DNA from: Haemophilus parainfluenzae ATCC 33392
GTDB lineage: Bacteria; Pseudomonadota; Gammaproteobacteria; Enterobacterales; Pasteurellaceae
Direction: 5' to 3'
Assembly (NCBI RefSeq): GCF_031191205.1
Contig: NZ_CP133470.1
Coordinates: 2,077,690-2,141,689, forward strand
Length of the DNA stretch: 64,000 nucleotides
Position 1 is the first letter of the stretch. Every line of letters starts with the position of its first letter. Both the position numbers and the translations under genes were made by a program. Below are positions 19,024-27,500 of this stretch, piece by piece. Below the pieces are notes generated by a model. The model was given only the letters and a program-made list of their open reading frames with translations, ran no database searches and had not been told where the DNA came from.

Positions 19024-19939
19024 CGACAATTCTCCTAATTTGATCGAGGTATATCTCATTTTTACGACGTAATTTTGCGGCCTGTTCTAAACTAACAGCC
19101 TCGAATTGAATGGTTGATCCTAAACGTACCTGTGCCAACGCACCAAGATCCGCATCGATCACATTGGCAATTTTGGGATAACCGCCCGTAGTTTGCGCAT
19201 CAGCCATCAAAATAATTGGTTGACCACTTGGTGGCACTTGTACGCTACCAAATTGAATCGCGTGAGACAGCATTTCCAGAGGTTGCTTTAATTCTAATTT
19301 TTGCCCTTGAAAACGATAGCCCATGCGATCACTGCTACTTTGCAACGTCCATTTACTTCGCCACCAATAATATTGAGATTTTCGTTTAAAGGCTTGATAT
19401 TCAGAGGACGGTAACGCATGGATCGTATGCTTAAGTGGAATGGGTGCAATCCCAATTTCACTACGTAAAATAGGATCATTTACCGTTTGCAATTGATCGC
19501 CAACTTGTAAACAACGCCCTTCTATGCCACCTATTTGAGCTCGAAGATCCGTACTACAAGAGTTCAATTCTTGGGGTAAGATAAAACCACCTTGAACACA
19601 TAAATAGCCATACATACCAATTTTGGCACGTACCATTTTCAGCACTTGTCCCGCTCTAGCTTGATAACGCCAATAGGCAAAAACCGGTTTATCATCTAAA
19701 GTCATTTCATAAAATGCCCCCGTGATACAAAAATTCATATCTTGATGAAATTGTAATGTAATGCCACCTAAAGGCACTTCGATTGCTGGGGCTCCTTCAG
19801 CATTCCCGAGTAAAATATTACCTGCACGTAATGCTAATTTATCCATCGCCCCACAATGACTAATGCCAAATCGACGTAAACCAAAACGGCCTAAATCCTG
19901 AATTGTGGCACGAGATTGCACATCAATAACATGAATCAT
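19010..19939 (-). CDS. pxpC: 5-oxoprolinase subunit C (KipA-like, biotin-dependent carboxyltransferase fold)
   Basis: PxpC forms the catalytic complex with PxpB. The 309-residue protein has the carboxyltransferase-fold signatures [27 protein letters not shown] and the late [19 protein letters not shown]. Its ATG overlaps the pxpB stop as ATGA, and its own end overlaps pxpA. The three oxoprolinase genes thus form one tightly coupled operon. In Bacillus the homologue KipA was first described as an antagonist of a sporulation kinase inhibitor, but the complete pxpABC set here argues for the oxoprolinase role. Confidence 0.93.
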   Translation of the reverse strand: MIHVIDVQSRATIQDLGRFGLRRFGISHCGAMDKLALRAGNILLGNAEGAPAIEVPLGGITLQFHQDMNFCITGAFYEMTLDDKPVFAYWRYQARAGQVLKMVRAKIGMYGYLCVQGGFILPQELNSCSTDLRAQIGGIEGRCLQVGDQLQTVNDPILRSEIGIAPIPLKHTIHALPSSEYQAFKRKSQYYWWRSKWTLQSSSDRMGYRFQGQKLELKQPLEMLSHAIQFGSVQVPPSGQPIILMADAQTTGGYPKIANVIDADLGALAQVRLGSTIQFEAVSLEQAAKLRRKNEIYLDQIRRIVDEKN

Positions 19940-20577
19940 AGTTCAATGCCCTCCACGACAAATTTCACCGTATCACCTGCTTGCAATAAAGTGGGTTGAG
20001 CTTGGTTTTTATCAAAGAGTGCTAGCTTGGTATGACCGATTAATTGCCATCCTCCTGGAGAAGCAAAGGGATAAATGCCGGTTTGAGCTCCACCAATGCC
20101 GACTGAACCTGCAGGAACAACAGTTCTTGGTGTGGCTCGACGAGGCGTGTGTAAGCATTTGGGCAAACCACCTAAATAGGGAAAGCCAGGTTGGAAACCA
20201 ATCATATACACGGTATAGATGGACTCACTGTGCATTTGAACGATCTTTTTGGGCGTCGTGTTATGTAATTTGGCGACCTCACATAAATCTTGACCTAATT
20301 CACCGCCATAAATTACCGGGATTTCGATATGACGACCTTGAAAAGTGGATACTTTCAATTCTGTCCAATGTTGTTCCAAGCGTTGAATAAACGGACCAAA
20401 ATCCACATAAAAATCAGTGAAGACCGTAAGATTATTCATTCCCACGACAACTTCTACAATATCTTGCTCAGACTGTAGTTGATTGGCAAACGCCCAGAGT
20501 TGGCGTTGTTGTTGGAGTGAAGCTGGGGGCGGTAAAGAGCAAACCACCGCTGACTCGCTTATCGGGGTTATATTCAT
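19936..20577 (-). CDS. pxpB: 5-oxoprolinase subunit B (KipI-like)
   Basis: PxpB is the partner of PxpC in the 5-oxoprolinase complex. The 213-residue protein shows the family landmarks VVVGMNNLTVFTD, IPVIYGGELGQDL, MIGFQPGFPYLGGLP and SVGIGGAQTGIYPFASPGGW. It is the first gene of the operon. It is read away from fbp, with 210 bp between the two starts. That shared region contains a CRP-like site and a perfect FNR box, either of which could act on this operon. Confidence 0.93.
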   Translation of the reverse strand: MNITPISESAVVCSLPPPASLQQQRQLWAFANQLQSEQDIVEVVVGMNNLTVFTDFYVDFGPFIQRLEQHWTELKVSTFQGRHIEIPVIYGGELGQDLCEVAKLHNTTPKKIVQMHSESIYTVYMIGFQPGFPYLGGLPKCLHTPRRATPRTVVPAGSVGIGGAQTGIYPFASPGGWQLIGHTKLALFDKNQAQPTLLQAGDTVKFVVEGIEL

Positions 20578-20684
20578 AGAATACCCTTTGTATTGTGATG
20601 TTGTGTTGTTTGTTATTTTTTTGTTACGCTTCTCTTTTAAAGGATATTTATAGCTTTTGTCAAGGCTTTGTATTGAAAATAAAG

Positions 20685-20700
20685 TGTGATGCAGATCTCA
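20685..20700. promoter_or_regulatory. Possible CRP site between pxpB and fbp
   Basis: TGTGATGCAGATCTCA matches TGTGA-N6-TCACA with one mismatch. It could serve the oxoprolinase operon or fbp. Confidence 0.4.
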
Positions 20701-20711
20701 TTATTCATATT

Positions 20712-20725
20712 TTGATCTCAATCAA
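20712..20725. promoter_or_regulatory. FNR box between pxpB and fbp
   Basis: TTGATCTCAATCAA is a perfect match to TTGAT-N4-ATCAA. A TATAAT (20741-20746) downstream on the plus strand could be the fbp -10 element. The distance from box centre to that element is about 7 bp shorter than a standard class II activator site, so repression or another start point is possible. Confidence 0.65.
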
Positions 20726-20787
20726 AATTATGAAATAGCGTATAATTAAAATATCTGTTACTTAACAATGATAAAAAAGGAATAAAA

Positions 20788-21792
20788 ATGAAAACATTGA
20801 GTGAATTTATTGTTGAACGCCAAGCAGAGTACCCAAACGCCAAAGGGGAACTTAGTGGTATTTTGTCTTCTATTCGTTTATTAGCAAAAATCATTCATCG
20901 TGATATTAACAAAGCTGGTTTAACCAATATCCTTGGTCAGTCTGGTATCGAAAACGTACAAGGTGAAAGCCAAATGAAATTGGACTTATTCGCCCATAAC
21001 ACCATGAATGCAGCCCTCATGTCACGCGAAGAAGTGGCTGGTTTTGCTTCAGAGGAAGAAGAAAGCTTTATCGCTTTTGATACTGAACGTGCTCGTAATG
21101 CGAAATATATTATTTTGACCGATCCTCTTGATGGTTCATCCAATATTGATGTAAACGTTTCAGTTGGGACAATCTTCTCTATTTATCGTCGTGTATCCCC
21201 AATTGGCTCACCAGTTACCTTAGAAGACTTTATGCAACCGGGTAATAAACAAGTGGCTGCGGGTTACATCGTGTATGGTTCGTCCACTATGTTGGTTTAC
21301 ACCACAGGCCACGGCGTGAATGGTTTTACTTATGACCCATCTATCGGTACCTTCTGTCTTTCTCATGAAAATATGCAAATGCCAAAAGACGGTAAAATTT
21401 ACTCCATCAACGAAGGACAATATCTTAAATTCCCACAAGGGGTAAAAAAATACATTAAATATTGCCAAGAGGAAGATAAAGCAACTAACCGACCTTATGC
21501 GTCACGTTATATTGGTTCATTAGTGGCAGACTTCCACCGTAACTTATTAAAAGGCGGTATCTACATTTATCCAAGTGCAACTAACTATCCAAATGGTAAG
21601 CTTCGTTTGCTTTATGAAGGCAATCCAATGGCATTCTTAGCAGAACAAGCGGGGGGTATTGCATCTGATGGTTACAATCGAATTTTAGATATTCAACCAA
21701 GTGAACTTCACCAACGTGTACCACTTTTCATCGGTTCCGCAGAAATGGTGAAAAAAGCCGAAGAAATGATGAGAGAATTTAAAGAAGATTAA
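20788..21792 (+). CDS. fbp: Fructose-1,6-bisphosphatase, class 1
   Basis: FBPase hydrolyses fructose 1,6-bisphosphate to fructose 6-phosphate, the controlled step of gluconeogenesis. The 334-residue protein has the metal-binding motif [14 protein letters not shown], the earlier acidic EEEESF region and the [20 protein letters not shown] stretch typical of class 1 enzymes. An AAAAAGGAATAAAA ribosome site precedes the ATG. The upstream region carries a perfect FNR box and a weaker CRP-like site. Confidence 0.97.
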   Translation: MKTLSEFIVERQAEYPNAKGELSGILSSIRLLAKIIHRDINKAGLTNILGQSGIENVQGESQMKLDLFAHNTMNAALMSREEVAGFASEEEESFIAFDTERARNAKYIILTDPLDGSSNIDVNVSVGTIFSIYRRVSPIGSPVTLEDFMQPGNKQVAAGYIVYGSSTMLVYTTGHGVNGFTYDPSIGTFCLSHENMQMPKDGKIYSINEGQYLKFPQGVKKYIKYCQEEDKATNRPYASRYIGSLVADFHRNLLKGGIYIYPSATNYPNGKLRLLYEGNPMAFLAEQAGGIASDGYNRILDIQPSELHQRVPLFIGSAEMVKKAEEMMREFKED

Positions 21793-21798
21793 ATTCCT

Positions 21799-21826
21799 AA
21801 AGTGCGGTCAATTTTAACCGCACTTT
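21799..21826 (+). terminator. Uptake-signal-pair terminator of fbp
   Basis: AAAGTGCGGT (21799-21808) pairs with ACCGCACTTT (21817-21826) and is followed by T. Confidence 0.9.
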
Positions 21827-21842
21827 TTTAGCGAACAAAAAA

Positions 21843-21861
21843 GCGAACTTTATATGTTCGC
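21843..21861 (-). terminator. Terminator of lptFG
   Basis: GCGAAC (21843-21848) pairs with GTTCGC (21856-21861). A T run follows on the minus strand. It follows lptG. Confidence 0.7.
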
Positions 21862-21878
21862 CTTTTTCATTTTTTGTA

Positions 21879-22958
21879 TTAATCTCGTTTTCTTGCAAGT
21901 AGCCACCAAATAATCGCCATAAACAAGAGGCTTGGCATTAGTGCACCTAAAAAAGCTGGCGCATTAAATACCACACTCATTTGTCCAAAAATTTCATTGA
22001 CGACATAGAACAAGAAACCAAAACAAATCCCCGTTACGATTCTCGCTCCTGCAGTGACACTACGTAATGAACCAAAGATGAAAGATAACGCAAGCATCAT
22101 CATTACACCTACAGAAAGGGGCTGAAAAATCTTACGCCAATAGGTTAATTCAAAACGGCGAGAATCCTGTCCTGTTTGTTTTAAGAAAGCAATATATTCA
22201 TACAAACCGGAAATAGATAATGACGTTGGACGTAATGAAACTGCGCCTAATTTATCTGGCGTTAAGCTTGTTGCCCAATCTTCTGTTAAACGGTTTGTTG
22301 TGGTAATTTGTTCTTTTGATACCGCTGAATTATTCACTTGACGCAACTGCCATTGATTATTTTCAGCAGAATATTGTGCTTGATTTGCATGCTTCAAATG
22401 AGTGAGATTACGCTGTTCATCAAAGGTATAAATATAAATATCTTCTAATTGTGCATCATCGGTAATACGACGAACATACACGAAATTATTACCGTCTTTT
22501 GCCCATACACCATTTTTTACCGAAAGCATTGAACCACCGGAAAGTGCACGAGTACGCATATCACGGGCAAACTGTTCAGTTTGTGGAATCCCCCACTCAC
22601 CAATAATCATGGTAAAAAGCACCAGTGGAAGTGCCGTTTTCATGACGGCTAATCCAATTTTAAAGCGAGAAAAACCCGCAGATTGCATGACCACTAATTC
22701 ACTACGGCTGGCTAAATTACCTAAAGCAATTAAGGCTCCTAACAAGGCCGCCATTGGGAAAAAGGTTTCTACATCTTTAGGAATGGTTAATCCTGTATAA
22801 GCCACCGCTTGCCAAATATCGTAAGAACCTTTCCCTACGCTACGGAATTGCTCTACAAATTTGATAATTGCCGAAAGGCCAACCAATGTAAATAGCGTGG
22901 CAAAAATTGCCCCTAAAATGCTTTTACCGATATAACGATCAAGAGTATTCATCAACAT
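21879..22958 (-). CDS. lptG: LPS export ABC transporter permease LptG
   Basis: LptG and LptF form the inner-membrane channel of the LptB2FG transporter that extracts lipopolysaccharide and passes it to LptC and LptA. The 359-residue protein has the six-helix layout with a large periplasmic jellyroll domain in the middle (about residues 130-265). Family stretches include NTLDRYIGKSILGAIFATLF, RSELVVMQSAGFSRF and ALSFIFGSLRSV. Two ATGs two codons apart are possible starts; the first is kept. It lies 5 bp after lptF. Confidence 0.95.
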   Translation of the reverse strand: MLMNTLDRYIGKSILGAIFATLFTLVGLSAIIKFVEQFRSVGKGSYDIWQAVAYTGLTIPKDVETFFPMAALLGALIALGNLASRSELVVMQSAGFSRFKIGLAVMKTALPLVLFTMIIGEWGIPQTEQFARDMRTRALSGGSMLSVKNGVWAKDGNNFVYVRRITDDAQLEDIYIYTFDEQRNLTHLKHANQAQYSAENNQWQLRQVNNSAVSKEQITTTNRLTEDWATSLTPDKLGAVSLRPTSLSISGLYEYIAFLKQTGQDSRRFELTYWRKIFQPLSVGVMMMLALSFIFGSLRSVTAGARIVTGICFGFLFYVVNEIFGQMSVVFNAPAFLGALMPSLLFMAIIWWLLARKRD

Positions 22959-22963
22959 TGTTA

Positions 22964-24055
22964 TTACCCTTTTCTGAATACACGACGGAATTTATGCATA
23001 GCAGTGCTATCCCAACTATTCAGCACAATTCCTAAAATTAAAAAGGCGATATTTACCAACGGCATTAATAAACCCGCATCAAGCTTACCTGCACCACCCG
23101 CAGATTTAAATGAGCTTTGTAATAAGAAGTAAATTAAATAAAGCAATAATGCTGGTAAGATTTTCGCAAAACGGCCTTGGCGAGGATTCACTTTACTCAT
23201 TGGTACAGCAATAAGCGCCATTAAAGGCACGGCTAAAATCAAGGTTATTCGCCAATGTAATTCTGCCTTGGCTGCGGAGCTTTTATCTTTTAATAATTGT
23301 TCAAAAGATAATTCAGCCGCTTCATCACTTTCTGTATTTGTCTCTTGATGGCCTAAATACGCTTGATAATCATCAAAATGCGTAATACGGAAATCAGGCA
23401 GTACCGAAGTCCCTTCTACACGTAAGGTATTTTGTAAATTCAGTACTTGGTCGCCATTCGGTAACGCTTTTAACTCTCCTTTTTCAGCGGTAACCACTGA
23501 TGGTTTCGTTTGACCTTTGGCTTTCATTTGGAAAAGATAAACATCACTGATTTGATTACCGTTAATCTTATCAATGAATAAGACGAAATTATTGTTACTC
23601 GTGGACATAAATTGACCTGAAGTCAAGGCACCCATGGTAGGATTTGCTTTGGCATCTTCGACAATTGCCGCTTGTTTTTGAATGGCCCATGGAGAAAGCC
23701 ATAAAGCATTGTAAGCCGCCAAGCCTGCTGTAAATAACGAGAGAATTAACGCCACGCGCACAAGAATACGTTGTCCCACACCACAAGCACGCATCACCGT
23801 AATTTCACTTTCTGCGTAGAGACGACCGAAAGTTAGCAAAATAGCGATAAATAAACATAATGGCAGCATTAATTGCGCCATTGTCGGCATCCCTAATCCG
23901 AGTAAAGAGAACACAAGGTCCGCAGGCACTTTACCATTTGCCGCTGAACCAAGCACGCGAACAAGTTGTTGACTGAAGAAAATTAAAAGCAAAATAAACA
24001 AAATCGCAATCTGGCTTTTAAAGACTTCTTTTGTTAAGTATCGGGTTAATATCAT
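22964..24055 (-). CDS. lptF: LPS export ABC transporter permease LptF
   Basis: LptF is the second membrane subunit of the LptB2FG lipopolysaccharide exporter. The 363-residue sequence has three N-terminal helices, a periplasmic beta-jellyroll domain and three C-terminal helices. [33 protein letters not shown] and [16 protein letters not shown] are typical. It is divergent from pepA with about 100 bp between the starts, the same arrangement as in other Haemophilus and in enteric bacteria. Confidence 0.95.
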   Translation of the reverse strand: MILTRYLTKEVFKSQIAILFILLLIFFSQQLVRVLGSAANGKVPADLVFSLLGLGMPTMAQLMLPLCLFIAILLTFGRLYAESEITVMRACGVGQRILVRVALILSLFTAGLAAYNALWLSPWAIQKQAAIVEDAKANPTMGALTSGQFMSTSNNNFVLFIDKINGNQISDVYLFQMKAKGQTKPSVVTAEKGELKALPNGDQVLNLQNTLRVEGTSVLPDFRITHFDDYQAYLGHQETNTESDEAAELSFEQLLKDKSSAAKAELHWRITLILAVPLMALIAVPMSKVNPRQGRFAKILPALLLYLIYFLLQSSFKSAGGAGKLDAGLLMPLVNIAFLILGIVLNSWDSTAMHKFRRVFRKG

Positions 24056-24159
24056 TCTTTTTTCTAACTAAAACACATGGGAAACTGGCTAATTTAGATG
24101 GCGTATGATACCTTATTTCGACTGATTTAAATAGCAAATTAGCAACATAAGGAAATAAC

Positions 24160-25635
24160 ATGAAATATCAAGCAAACTCAACCGCACTTTCTCAATCAAC
24201 CGATTGCATTATCATCGGCATTTATGAGAACAATGAATTGACAAAAAGTTTCAATGAAATTGATCAAATCACAAAAGGTTACCTCAGTCAGTTAGCCCAA
24301 AGCCAAGATCTTTCAGGCAAAATTGGCCAAGCGACTCTGCTTCATTCGTTACCAAATCTTGCCGCTAAACGCGTGTTAGTCGCAGGTTGTGGCAAAAAAG
24401 GTGAAACGACTGAACGCCAATTTAAACAAATCATCCAACGTGTTACCCAAACATTAAAAGAATTAAATATTCAACAAGTGGTAAATAATTTAACGGATGT
24501 GAAAATCAAAGACCGCGATCTATTTTGGAATGTGCGTTTTACTGTTGAAACCATCGAACATAGCCTTTATCAATTTGATGAATTTAAAAGTAAAAAAGCG
24601 GATGCTATCTCACTTCAAGAAATCATTTTTAATATCGATGACGCACAAGCTAAGCAAGCCATCGCAGAAGCTCAAGCCATTGCAAATGGTGTAAAAGCTG
24701 CTCGTAATATCGCGAATATGCCACCTAATATTTGTACACCGGCTTATTTAGCAGAACAAGCTAAAAAATTAGCTGAAACATCAACTGCACTTTCCCTCGA
24801 TGTGGTTGATGAAGAAGACATGACAAAACTTGGCATGAATGCGTATTTAGCCGTATCTCGCGGTTCACAAAACCCAGCTTATATGTCTATTTTACATTTC
24901 AACAATACGCCTGATAAAAACGCAAAACCAATCGTGTTAGTGGGTAAAGGTTTAACCTTTGATGCGGGCGGAATTTCTTTAAAACCTGCCGCAGATATGG
25001 ATGAAATGAAATACGATATGTGTGGTGCTGCTTCTGTCTTCGGTACAATGAAAGCCATTGCAGAATTAAATCTTCCACTCAATGTTATCGGCGTATTAGC
25101 GGGTTGTGAAAACTTGCCTGATGGCAATGCTTATCGCCCAGGTGATATTCTCACCACGATGAACGGTTTAACCGTAGAAGTATTAAATACAGATGCGGAA
25201 GGACGTTTAGTACTTTGTGATGCGCTCACCTATGTAGAACGTTTTGAACCGCAATATGTGATTGATGTCGCAACCCTAACAGGTGCTTGCGTAGTGGCGT
25301 TAGGTCAACATAACAGCTGCTTAGTTTCAACTGATGATGTCTTAGCCGAACAGTTATTACAAGCAGCACAGCAAACCACCGATAAAGCATGGCGTTTACC
25401 ATTAAGTGAAGAATATCAAGAGCAATTAAAATCACCATTTGCCGATTTAGCTAATATTGGCGGTCGTTGGGGCGGTGCAATTACTGCGGGCGCATTCCTC
25501 TCTAATTTTACGAAAAAATACACTTGGGCGCATTTAGATATTGCGGGGACAGCTTGGCTTCAAGGTGCAAATAAAGGTGCAACGGGTCGTCCGGTGTCTT
25601 TATTAACGCAATTCTTAATTAACCAAACTAAATAA
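24160..25635 (+). CDS. pepA: Cytosol aminopeptidase A
   Basis: PepA is a hexameric M17 leucyl aminopeptidase with two metal ions. In enteric bacteria it also binds DNA at cer-type recombination sites and at carAB. The 491-residue protein shows the metal-binding core [17 protein letters not shown] and the family signature [10 protein letters not shown], followed by [14 protein letters not shown]. The ATG follows AAGGAAATAAC. One uptake signal lies at codons 7-10, in the poorly conserved N-terminal region. Confidence 0.96.
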   Translation: MKYQANSTALSQSTDCIIIGIYENNELTKSFNEIDQITKGYLSQLAQSQDLSGKIGQATLLHSLPNLAAKRVLVAGCGKKGETTERQFKQIIQRVTQTLKELNIQQVVNNLTDVKIKDRDLFWNVRFTVETIEHSLYQFDEFKSKKADAISLQEIIFNIDDAQAKQAIAEAQAIANGVKAARNIANMPPNICTPAYLAEQAKKLAETSTALSLDVVDEEDMTKLGMNAYLAVSRGSQNPAYMSILHFNNTPDKNAKPIVLVGKGLTFDAGGISLKPAADMDEMKYDMCGAASVFGTMKAIAELNLPLNVIGVLAGCENLPDGNAYRPGDILTTMNGLTVEVLNTDAEGRLVLCDALTYVERFEPQYVIDVATLTGACVVALGQHNSCLVSTDDVLAEQLLQAAQQTTDKAWRLPLSEEYQEQLKSPFADLANIGGRWGGAITAGAFLSNFTKKYTWAHLDIAGTAWLQGANKGATGRPVSLLTQFLINQTK

Positions 25636-25643
25636 TTAAGACC

Positions 25644-25668
25644 TAGGGCTAACATAACGTTAGCCCTA
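25644..25668 (+). terminator. Probable terminator of pepA
   Basis: TAGGGCTAAC (25644-25653) pairs with GTTAGCCCTA (25659-25668). The following T run is weak. Confidence 0.6.
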
Positions 25669-25694
25669 AAATTTCCCCAAAACCTGACCGCACT

Positions 25695-26546
25695 TTATTC
25701 CAATTCAAACGTCATCAATAATGGATTATGATCTGATGAAGTAACCACTTCTGATGTCGCACTGACCACTTTTACGCCTCGCGTAAAAATATAATCCAGT
25801 GGATAGCCTAAAAATCGCACTCGCTCATCTTGAGAGAGCGCCACAGAATCTAGTCCGTATTTTCGCATCAGATTATTCACTAAATTAAGACGATCTTCAT
25901 TCCATGCATTAAAATCCCCCGCCATAACGATGGAGCCTTGATAATTTTCAATAAGTGAGAAAAGCTGTTCTAACTGGGTTTGATAAGCTGAAATCTCCCA
26001 TTCAAAATTAATTAAATGCACATTGATAAGCAGCAAGCTATTGCCTTTTTCTAATGGCAAATTCATTACACTTGCCACTTTAGGAATTTGAATTATTGGT
26101 TCTGCTACACCACCACCGCAATACCATTCGGGTTGTGTTTGGGTGAATGTCTTGACACCTGATAAGAGCTCATTAAAAGAAAAAGAGGACACAAAAAGTG
26201 CGGTCGAAAATGTACTTAAATTTTGATATTGTGTCGCCTCTTGCAATAACACAAAATCAGCCTGTTTAGAGAGTCGTTCTAAATCCTCTTGCCAACCTTT
26301 ATCTTGCCCTTTATGTACATTCCAAGTTATCAAATTAAAACGAGAACTGGCTAATTTAGGCACCGAATAATCAGCCTTGTCACATTTCATATTTAATTTG
26401 TTTTTAAAAGGAATATAACTCACTTTTTGTGACGTTTTTAGTTGAATAAATGTACGGTCAAAAATCGTTAAATTCGTAAAAAAATATCCAGCCCCTAAAA
26501 CTACTAGCATCAAGCCAGCAGATAAAAATCGATAGATTCGCTTCAT
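25695..26546 (-). CDS. Endonuclease/exonuclease/phosphatase-fold protein (YafD-like)
   Basis: The 283-residue protein has one N-terminal membrane helix (FLSAGLMLVVLGAGYFFTN) and a periplasm-facing or anchored metal-dependent phosphodiesterase fold. Core motifs are LITWNVHKGQ, VLLQEATQY, IVMAGDFNAWNEDR and the terminal SSDHNPLL, which contain the usual Asn, Glu, Asp and His catalytic residues. It resembles YafD/UPF0294 proteins, whose substrate is unknown. The ATG at 26544-26546 is chosen because it gives a positively charged start before the helix and follows GAGAGAGGAT. The frame extends 17 codons upstream without such a site. An uptake signal lies in the coding region near 26199. Confidence 0.82.
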   Translation of the reverse strand: MKRIYRFLSAGLMLVVLGAGYFFTNLTIFDRTFIQLKTSQKVSYIPFKNKLNMKCDKADYSVPKLASSRFNLITWNVHKGQDKGWQEDLERLSKQADFVLLQEATQYQNLSTFSTALFVSSFSFNELLSGVKTFTQTQPEWYCGGGVAEPIIQIPKVASVMNLPLEKGNSLLLINVHLINFEWEISAYQTQLEQLFSLIENYQGSIVMAGDFNAWNEDRLNLVNNLMRKYGLDSVALSQDERVRFLGYPLDYIFTRGVKVVSATSEVVTSSDHNPLLMTFELE

Positions 26547-26652
26547 GATTATCCTCTCTCTATGCTCGAATAATAACACCTCATCAAAGCAATGCAACTT
26601 TCACTTTTAATACTCCTCGATACCTACAACACGGTAACTTTAACTTTTAGCT

Positions 26653-26666
26653 TTGATTTAAATCAT
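26653..26666. promoter_or_regulatory. FNR box upstream of ytfE
   Basis: TTGATTTAAATCAT matches TTGAT-N4-ATCAA with one mismatch at the last base. It lies 91 bp before the ytfE start. FNR-dependent expression of ytfE in H. influenzae has been reported, which agrees with this site. Confidence 0.7.
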
Positions 26667-26756
26667 ACTTTGCTAAAAAAACCGTTGCATTTTCCTTTTA
26701 TTATCTTAGTATTTTACTCAACTTCTAACTCTACCTCATCAATAAGGAGATTCATT

Positions 26757-27431
26757 ATGTCTTTTGGAGATAAAAAATTAAGTGAAATCGCTGTCAGCGT
26801 ACCCGGCTCAACTTCCCTACTTCGTGAATACGATTTGGATTTCTGCTGTGGTGGTTCCGATACACTTGCAAATGCAGCGGCAGAAAAAGGATTAAATTTA
26901 GCAGAAATTGAAACCCGTTTAACCGAGCTTCAAAATAGCAAAGCAGAAAACCCTGAAGAATATTGGGTTAATGCAACTTATCCTGAAATTATCGATCATA
27001 TTTTAGTTCGCTACCATCAACGCCATCGTGAACAACTTCAAGAATTAATCGTCTTAGCGGATCGTGTAGAAAGTGTTCATGGCGATCGTGAAGATTGTCC
27101 AATGGGTGTTGCGGCTGAATTACGCAATGTCTATGAGGATTTGAGCAACCATATGATGAAAGAAGAGCATGTGCTTTTCCCAATGATCAAAGCGGGTAAT
27201 TATATGATGGCACAAATGCCAATTCGTATGATGGAAATGGAACATGCTGAACATGGCGAACATTTGGAAGTTTTGAAATCATTAACAAACAATATGACGC
27301 CTCCGGCAGATGCTTGTAATACATGGCTTGCACTTTACAGCGGTATCCAAGAATTTATTGACGATTTAATGATGCATATTCATCGTGAAAATAATATTTT
27401 ATTCCCACGTGTGATTGCTGAAAATCACTAA
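26757..27431 (+). CDS. ytfE: Iron-sulfur cluster repair di-iron protein (YtfE/RIC)
   Basis: YtfE is a cytoplasmic hemerythrin-like di-iron protein that repairs iron-sulfur centres damaged by nitric oxide and oxidants. The chosen ATG gives 224 residues starting MSFGDKKLSEIAVSVPGS and follows AAGGAG at 26743-26748; the longer frame upstream is promoter DNA. The N-terminal ScdA domain has the DFCCGG pair (Cys30, Cys31). Di-iron ligands align by spacing with E. coli YtfE as His87, His132, Glu136, His163, His207 and Glu211. A nitric-oxide-producing nitrite reductase gene (nirK) occurs in the same window. Confidence 0.95.
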   Translation: MSFGDKKLSEIAVSVPGSTSLLREYDLDFCCGGSDTLANAAAEKGLNLAEIETRLTELQNSKAENPEEYWVNATYPEIIDHILVRYHQRHREQLQELIVLADRVESVHGDREDCPMGVAAELRNVYEDLSNHMMKEEHVLFPMIKAGNYMMAQMPIRMMEMEHAEHGEHLEVLKSLTNNMTPPADACNTWLALYSGIQEFIDDLMMHIHRENNILFPRVIAENH

Positions 27432-27450
27432 GCGAAAATCATATAAAGAA

Positions 27451-27474
27451 AAAGGGCGAAATCATTCGCCCTTT
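27451..27474. terminator. Bidirectional terminator between ytfE and the sulfatase-fold gene
   Basis: AAAGGGCGAA (27451-27460) pairs with TTCGCCCTTT (27465-27474). It lies between convergent genes. Confidence 0.8.
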
Positions 27475-27500
27475 AAAATTAGCCTAAAACTGACCGCACT

